64,000 bases of DNA from positions 231,752,765 to 231,816,764 of the forward strand of contig NC_079147.1 in assembly GCF_945859685.1 (NCBI RefSeq), given 5' to 3'. Each line of letters begins with the position of its first letter. Position 1 is the first letter of the stretch. The DNA is from Eupeodes corollae (taxonomy: Eukaryota; Arthropoda; Insecta; Diptera; Syrphidae). The translations under genes and the position numbers were made by a program. This document shows, piece after piece, positions 57,011-64,000 of this stretch. Below the pieces are notes generated by a model that was not told the origin of the DNA, did no database searches, and worked only from the letters and a program-made list of their open reading frames with translations.

Positions 57011-59835
57011 CCTATGTTTAAGCTGATTTAAATCTATAAAATGTCAAAAATAAACAAACTGATTGAGAAAATGAAGTTGCGAGACATTTTATTTGAGAAT
57101 TTAAATACAAAAATCAAAAGACTTAAGTTTATATCAATATTTTGATATTTTTCTGGATGTTGGAATACTACCAACCAACAGAAAACGAAAGCTCAACTTA
57201 ACCCGAATCGACACCTTTTAAATAGATGTCAAGTTTTTATTGACCTTCTAAATATTGAATATGGAAATTCAATGAAAAGTTCGCCAATATCTGTGAGCTT
57301 CCAAGTCTTAACAGCACCAGAGCGACGTACGTAACAATAACTCAACTAACAACAAACTGAATATTTTAAAGAATTTCAAACATTTTGGCAATTCACACTT
57401 TATCTTTTTCCCCTCTACAAGTTTTTTTGTATCAGTCAAATTAATAAACGAGGAATAGCGAAGGGTTAGGACTTATTCGATGGACTAAGATCAATGATGA
57501 TTACTAAGTTAAACCACTGAAAAAGGTGGTTTATCGAAAGAATAAGATCAAAATGTTTCAAAATCATAATAATTTTTACAGAAACTTTTAAACAAAAGAC
57601 TTCTTAATGTGTTCACAAACTATTACAATTCGCTGTCAAAACGAAAAAAACCAAGTGTGCGGAACTTGGTGGAGATTTCAAGTTACCAAACAGGAATCGT
57701 ATTTATTGTAGTAGATTTTAAGGGATTTTTGGTAAACGTCACTTTACTATTCCACTAACATTTTGGTTTTATCAATGGAAAATTTTAACCCATAGCATAT
57801 CTCTTATTCCCTGGATTAGTAAACTCGCGGAATAAAGGTGGAATAAGCGTTTTTTTACTCGTCTGTAAAGGTCTAAGTGACATTTTACTAGACTTGTAGT
57901 AGAGTATACCTTAAACCAGTTTCTAACTGCCAAATTCTTTATGAATAGCAACTGTGTCTAATCTTGATGTTAAATATAGACTCCAGTTCAAATAGACTCG
58001 GGTTTAAAATATGACTAAGAATATGCCCCAATATCTTACTGAAATGCGTTTAACATTGTACTCAACCGGTTAGAATTCTGACAAATGCTTGGAATAGTGA
58101 AATGTTTTCGGTGACATTTGACATTAGCTCACAATTTTGAAATTAAGTTTAGTTTGATAACAAAATTATTATTCTAGAATAATGTATTGATTAAAAAGCT
58201 CTTTCAAAATTACAGCAAAACGCTATTAAAAAATGCAACTAAAACGGTCTTCCACGGTTTTAAACCATAAGTATATTATGATAAAATCTTGTACTCCAGT
58301 TAGTGATCCAGCCCTGGTTTTTTGTAATGTAGATGTGTATTAACCAGGGCAAGTATTTGCGCGTTGCTCCTCATGTTAACTTGTCGTCATTATCGTCATC
58401 GTCGTTCGTAAAATTCCCTTACTTGTCGAGTTTGTACTCGAGATTTTTTTTTAACTTCTTCTTGAGAATATGGTTTTTGTTTTGAATTTTGTTTAACGGT
58501 TTCGTTATATAAATTTTACTGCGTCGTTTTTATTTTTCTAGTTGATTTTATTGTTATAAAAATATAACACACGTGGAACAACCCTACATTCATATGATGA
58601 TGAATGTTGTTTTACTCTTTATATTTATATGCACTTGAAGAAAGAGGCTTAAATGCTAAGTTTTTCATTTTTTTTCTCTGAAGGAGTGTTGCTGCATAAG
58701 AAGAAGGATTAAATTTAAAACAATAGAGGCCATCAGGATCTAAAAATGATGCGGTGATGGTTGCGGAAAAAAAGGGTGTTATAAGGAATTTATTTCAATA
58801 TGGAACATTAATTATAGGAAACTGTCAAATTATTGTCGAAATGAATGCCAAGTTTAAGTGCTTATAAAACTATACAAAAATAATAATTCAAGTAACTCTC
58901 ATAGAACACTCTTATGGTAAACAATTTTCTAAATATTAAGGAAATTACAACCTTTCCAATTGAGCGAGCTTGAAGCTCGAACAATTCTTTATATATTTGA
59001 ATTGAGTTAAAATGAGCTTGATTCGAATCGATTCCGGTCGGGGATAGGAGTCAAAATTTGTGAAGAAAAACCTTAGTGGAGAATTTAGTTTTACAAATAA
59101 TGCATTATGGTCTGTTTATTTGCATGTTTGTGTACAAAAAATATAGTTTTGTTTTATTCAAATTAAAATTTAAAAAATTGCACATGGAGTAGGAAGCATA
59201 TTCTGGTATAGTGCTGAACTACTCAGTTCTTCATTGTTTAACACGAATCAAACTATCTCACTTGCATTCCATAAGAAACATCGAAACACCATTTGCATTT
59301 TAGAAAATCCTGTCAAACTTATTCCTTTTTAAATCTTCTTGTGCGGTGGAAACACCGAAAATATTTATTTAATCTAAACTGAGATAAACCTTTGGTGGAA
59401 ACATAGCAAAACTTAATTATCTTTTCTATTGTTTCCTCTTGTAAAATAAGCCCAGTTAGTCCATTTTCATTTACAAAACTAAATAATATCAACAGTATCA
59501 GATTGATTTTTTTACCCAATGAAAAACACATGATTCCAAATGCACAACCACTCAACGAACACAGCCATCGAGATACAAATGCAATAGTAATCGTACCAAC
59601 ATTTGAGAAAGAAATAACATAAGATGCATTCGAGACTCGTATAAATGTCAAAAACCCATCCGTAGTAAGATTTTACTTTAAGTTTTATCTATAGTATTCA
59701 TACTGCGGATATTGTTTTTGTTATTCATGTAAAATCCAACTACATAATACGGGTACTGTTAAGAACTTTTATACCTTTATATATAAACTATACTTTGAAT
59801 CGGAAGCAAGAAAGTTAAGTCTAGCGATGAGCTCT
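57011..59835. other. Long spacer without recognised gene
   Basis: About 2.8 kb of AT-rich DNA. A short inverted repeat AAACCAC/GTGGTTT lies near 57514-57535. Apart from the open frame at 59319-59651 nothing stands out. It is the longest stretch in the right half with no TE signature. Confidence 0.5.
59319..59651 (-). other. 110-codon open frame of unknown nature
   Basis: The frame has two hydrophobic stretches (VGTITIAFVSRWLCSLSGCA and INLILLILFSFVN) that could span a membrane, then a basic end (RCFHRTRRFKKE). It has no in-frame ATG near its start. No family was recognised; composition alone could explain it. An exon of a receptor-like host gene is possible but not supported. Confidence 0.2.
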
Positions 59836-59839
59836 TTGG

Positions 59840-61400
59840 ATTTTAAATGGTAAAAGGTATGCTGTTGATATCAGATTAAGTCCTGAAATTTTGCTTAACC
59901 ATTTTCAACAACTCTTGAACTCTACCCTTTTGAAGTTTGACTTTACTCCAGCTAGCTTCTTCGAACCTTATAACCTTATCCAAAAGCTGAATGTGTTGAT
60001 GAACCAGTCCAGAAGCGACTTAAAGTCTAGATAGCTTAGAAAAATCTCTTAAGTGAGTTCTTAGCTGGTTTAAGGTCTTGATACTCTACCATTGACTATA
60101 AGTAATAGTGCTAAAAAGTTTTGCTGAGTCATTTCTCGTAAGAAATACAAATTTGTATGATCTTTAGAGTGGTTTTTTGATATCGTGAATTGCGATGCTC
60201 TTATTTGGTAGCTATACGGACTTGGTATATCTCAAAAATTTGAAAAACTAATTCAAAACCTGTACAAAAAAAAGTCATCAGTTTGGACTGGAAAAAATAA
60301 ATTGGAGTGGTTTGGAACTCAATCCGGAGTTCTACAAGGCTGCACCCTTAGTCCAGATCTTTTCGCTCTTAAATTATAAATGACTTAGTGAACTGTTTAC
60401 CTGGTGGTATTGAATACGCAGGACTGCGAATCAAAGCTCTGCTATTTGTAGATGATGAAGTGATGATAACAAATTCTCCCGAACTTGTGGAACCTTTTGG
60501 TAAATCTGGACAAATCCAAAATCATGATAGAAAAGAAGGCAAGTGCAAGAACAAGTGTGAACGAGAAATGGATTTATGATGGAAATCCTGTTGAAGTTCT
60601 AAAGGAGCACAAATTTCTTGAAGTGCGCACCACGCGAAATATGAAAATGGATAAGCGTTTGATTGAAAAACTAAAAAAGGTAAACATTGCTATAAATGCG
60701 ACTTGAAAAAAATGCTTCAATAAGAGCCAAATAAGGCACAGCTCCAAGTATCGTGTTTTTGAAACAATTTTAGAGTCTATTCTCTTCTATTCTGCACAGA
60801 CAAGGGGAGGAAAGAAATACGAGGCGGTTGAAAAACTTTTAAGGTTCTTCATCAAAAGAACTTTTTATCTTTCGCCAAACTATATGATAATCTTGGAAAC
60901 TGTTATACAAATGCCGGATCACAATCTTTCTAAAAGGATTGCGACGCATAGAAGAGGATGTTTTGAAGAATTGCATGAGCTAGCAGAAACATGCAATAAG
61001 GATCTAAATTTAAGTACAGAGGAACCAAGTACTTGGAAGCCCTTGCTATATCAGTTGATCAGAAAAGCAGACCTAAGATATAAACCTAAATACGAAGAAG
61101 AATCTAGAAGCTCCCTCCACCAATCAATACATAATCGTCTTGATTTTTCTCTTAAGGAAAATAATTATTTTCGGAATGAGAACGACATAGCCAAAACCGC
61201 ACTGATGTTCCGATACGAGGGGAATTATTGGTTCTAAATTACGTTTCACATAGAAGCAACCTAACAGTCTTTGGTGATCTTTGTAACCGAAGACAATGGT
61301 AGGACATCATACATTTTCTAGGGCAATGTCTATTCTTAAGAGAGATAAGACGAAAAGTATTTGGAAATAACTATTTACCAGTGGATTAGTGTTCTTCACT
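59840..61400 (+). mobile_element. LINE F relative, plus copy, disrupted
   Basis: Connector LLNHFQQLLNSTLLKFDF (59895), a deletion over the RT fingers, then NCDALIW and GLGISQKFEKLIQNLYKKKS (60218), GCTLSPDLFALK (60341, PQG-type block with one change), FVDDEVMI (60447; an altered YADD), KSKIMIEKKASARTSVNEKW (60512), FETILESILFYSAQT (60760) and LPNYMIILETVIQMPDHNLS-like sequence (60875). The open tail (60884-61237) has KPLLYQLIRKADLRYKPKYE and the FKAR-type block as LMFRYEG. Stops at 60704 and 61236. Confidence 0.72.
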
Positions 61401-61519
61401 ATTAAATGTGATGGATGTTAATAAACTATACACAATACCGATACTGCTGAAAATTGTTGGGTAAGTAGCTTAGAGCCAGGAGAAGGACATATGATACTGT
61501 GTATCCTGTTCGACAGCTT

Positions 61520-61930
61520 TCCCGTGTAAAGTGACATACAAAATAAATACGGAAGTTTATGAAACTTTAATGAGGGCAATCGATGATAAAAATGGTGGTT
61601 TATATTTCCCAGATGCCCCTGGTGGTACTGGTACCTTCTCATGTCAGTATCTTTATCCACAGTTCGTGCGAGATCCAACATAGCAGTTGCAGTTGTTTCT
61701 TCTGGAATAGCAGCCACATTTTTAGAAGGATATCGGCTTATTCAGCATTAAAATTATCCCCGGAAATCTTCAAAAAGAACCAACGTATAATATTTCAAAA
61801 CACTCAGCAATGGCTAAAGTTTTATCGGCATCAAAAACATTCTTTTGGGACGAAAGCACAATCACTCATAAACGTGCATTAGAAGCACTTAACCGAACAT
61901 TGAAAGATATACATACGAAATGACTGGAGA
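61520..61930 (+). pseudogene. Helitron-type Pif1 helicase fragment
   Basis: In shifting frames: EVYETLMRAIDDKNGGLYF (61548), DAPGGTGTFS (61612), which is a damaged Walker A motif (usually GGTGKTF), AVAVVSSGIAATFLEG (61684), EPTYNISKHSAMAKVLSASK (61776) and FFWDESTITHKRALEALNRT (61842), corresponding to the Walker B region WDECTMAHK. NRTLKDIHTK ends it at about 61920. This order is specific for the Pif1-family helicase encoded by Helitrons (known family pattern). The lysine of Walker A is lost, so ATP use is not possible. Rep domain and Helitron ends were not found. Confidence 0.78.
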
Positions 61931-61999
61931 TATTTTGAAGGAGCAATGCTAGACTAGACTAGATAGTTTCTTATTTCTCGTCTTAAATAATTTACATTG

Positions 62000-64000
62000 C
62001 TAACAAAAATCAAAAAAAACATGGCAGACCCAGTTGCACTTTTGCAATTTGGTGGTACAGTGTCCCTTCCATTGATTGAAATCAAAGTTATCTATTTTAA
62101 TGTTCATGTCACTCTCCCTAGCAAGTTTCATCCATTCTGCATACTATCCCGAACTCTCTTGAATAGTTTAAAGTTCCACTATCTTCTGTAACCAGTAATT
62201 ATCCATATTCATGATTTTGAGCACATAATCAATCTGTATTCAAAGTGGCTTCAGTCCCGTTTCAAACATAACAATATAGTTTTGCGTATTCGGTGGGAGC
62301 CCGAAGATCCTTTTATTGCTTCGCTCCCCACACTTGAGCTGCATAGAATAAGATTGATTCTACTACTGCCTTAAAAACAGTGTACTTTCTGCTGTGTGCG
62401 ATATTTTTATTTGAGAAACACCTAATCCAAGATGGTCTGATAGCGGCTTTTGCACTTGTAAGCTTTTCTCTCAGATGCGTTTCCATATTTACATTTTTTG
62501 TCAAAATCATTGCAAGGTGTTTGAACTCTTTGACAATCTCTATATTTTCACCATTGTAGTTCCATTTTTCATTAACCCAATTTCTACCTCCTCCGTTCTT
62601 GAAAATCATGATCTTGGACTTTTCCATGTTTACTATTGGGTTCCATATTTACAGTACTCAAAATTCCGGTTAATCATAAGCTGTAGTGATTCTGGAGATG
62701 ATGCGAGAACCACAATATCATCCGCAAAGAAGAGTGCTTTTATTAACTCTCCCGCGTGTTTGATACCAGCAGGTAAGAAATCCACTAAATCTTCGATAAA
62801 TAGAGCGAATAGGCTTGGACTCATCGTAAAACCTTGTTTAACGCCTGATTTAGTCTTAAACCCATCCGACCTTTCTGTACCATTCCAAACTACTGCATTA
62901 GTATCCATACACAAGCTTTGCAGGACTCTTCCAAATTCTAACGACATTCCCATACCGAAAAGCTTATAGAAAAGCGCTTGCCTATTCATCGTGTCAAATG
63001 CAGACTTAAAATCCACGAAAAACGCATATAACTTCTTCCTATAAATGAATCCCTAATACTTTTCAGAAGAAGGATATGATCGATTGTTGAGTAACCAGAT
63101 CTGAATCCCTAAATTCTTGAGGAATCATACCTGTTTCCAACACTTCGTTGTAAACTGCAGTAAGCTTACTTATTAACTCAACGGTTCCATACTTCAAAAA
63201 TTCCGCTAGTATCCCATTGGAGCCTGCCGCTTTTCCATCTTTTATTTTGTTCATTACTACATTTATTTCTTCGTTGGGTATATCTGTGTCCAAAACTTTA
63301 CAATAAATACCCGGATGTGCAAAATGAAAGTTGTTTCCTTCATGAATTGGGCTTATCAAATTTTTAAAATGGTCTGCCAAAAGCAAGGAGCTTTTAAAGG
63401 TTTGGGATGGATTTTAAAGGTTTTACCATTCAAATTGTTCACCAACTTCTAAAAGTCCTTCCAGTTCATATAATTTGATAACCGTTTAGCTTCTGTCTTA
63501 AAGTATTTTCTTTTCTTTTGGAAACACAAGGTCTTGTAATAGGTGTTTGCTCAAAGATATTGTCTTTTAAAGTGCTCATGGCTTGAGCGACGATAAGTTC
63601 TTAACCATCCAAATGATAATTTTCTGGCCTTTTTACACTCTAGATCAAACCAGGGCGCTATAAACCTATCATGTGCTTTCCTAATACTGCACAACGTTCT
63701 CGGATATGATGCTTTCATGACCTCTTCTAACTGACTCATGTTATATTGCTGATAACTTTGGAGGGAAGTGTTAAAATTTATTTGGTATTGAACTGTATTT
63801 TTTTTAGTTACACCTAAGTTTTGGGATGAGTCTCATAGGGTTTGAGTCCTCAGTTGCCATCGAAAGTCCACAAGTCACAACTAATGGAAAGTGATCCGAA
63901 AAGGGCACATTTTCACCTTTGAACTTAATTATTCGGTCATTCCAATTACCACTAATAAGGCTGTAATCAATTATCGAACTACCCTGATTACCGAAAAAAG
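62000..64000 (-). mobile_element. LINE F relative, minus copy, endonuclease to RT
   Basis: Entering from the right edge on the minus strand: FGNQGSSIIDYSLISG (63995-63955) and NVPFSDHFPLVVTC (63890-63850), the end of the APE endonuclease with the catalytic SDH motif. Then ECKKARKLSFGW (63640), LLADHFKNLISPIHEGN (63385), KDGKAAGSNGILAEFLKYGT (63245), a deletion of the finger domain, VDFKSAFDTMNRQALFYKLF (63015), KSGVKQGFTMSPSLFALFIE (62855), ALFFADDIVVLASSPESLQL (62745; FADD), KSKIMIFKNGGGRNWVNEKW (62620), VESILFYAAQVWGAKQ and decayed sequence to about 62000. It is tail to tail with the copy at 59840-61400. Confidence 0.78.

Noticed and set aside
59319..59651. Membrane receptor exon
   Set aside because: Two hydrophobic stretches only; no splice-flanked continuation or family motif could be found.
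1..64000. LTR retrotransposons or viral sequences
   Set aside because: I saw no protease, integrase or LTR pair on either strand; the RNase H domains seen belong to LINEs.

Overview
The window looks like a stretch of insect nuclear DNA, most likely from a dipteran fly (inference). The DNA is AT-rich. It carries LOA-like LINEs whose first protein looks like DUF4780, a Jockey-clade LINE, several DD41D mariner-like elements, a tRNA-derived SINE and a 165-bp satellite. I found no intact host gene, no tRNA or rRNA gene, no CRISPR array and no LTR retrotransposon. Nearly every long reading frame is a piece of a transposable element, and each element has stops, frameshifts or deletions. Similarity between copies was judged by eye.

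Layout. 0-5 kb: 5' part of an RTE-like LINE (-), LINE A copy 1 (-), LOA-like LINE B copy 1 with RNase H (+). 5-8 kb: spacer. 8-15 kb: foldback repeat, LINE E (+), LINE F tail (-), LINE A copy 2 (-) sitting in a pogo-type transposase fragment, and a 1.3-kb DD41D element with TA target duplication. 15-24 kb: SINE remnant, a second DD41D element split by a LINE H tail, a 364-bp MITE, two LINE C copies (one keeps ORF1), a 0.8-kb foldback element. 24.3-26.9 kb: sixteen 165-bp satellite units. 27.9-34 kb: SINE split by a Jockey insertion, a second SINE, a Tigger/pogo element with a MITE inside its transposase, a Tc1 element, a third SINE. 35-44 kb: two DD34D mariners, LINEs D and K, more DD41D debris, SINE tails. 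44.6-48.7 kb: a mariner holding two RTE-like LINEs head to head. 49-52 kb: a third RTE-like copy and a PIF/Harbinger element with TIRs and TAA duplication. 53-57 kb: LINE B copy 2 with a 14-bp target duplication next to LINE F (-). 57-60 kb: spacer. 60-64 kb: two LINE F copies tail to tail around a Helitron helicase fragment.

The elements do not form a pathway. They give a layered insertion history that can be ordered from nested insertions and target-site duplications. The densest signals are the satellite array, SINE copies whose 3' tail matches the RTE-like LINE tail, and several two- or three-level nests. The setting fits pericentromeric or other TE-trapping chromatin, possibly a piRNA-type locus, but the sequence alone cannot show that.
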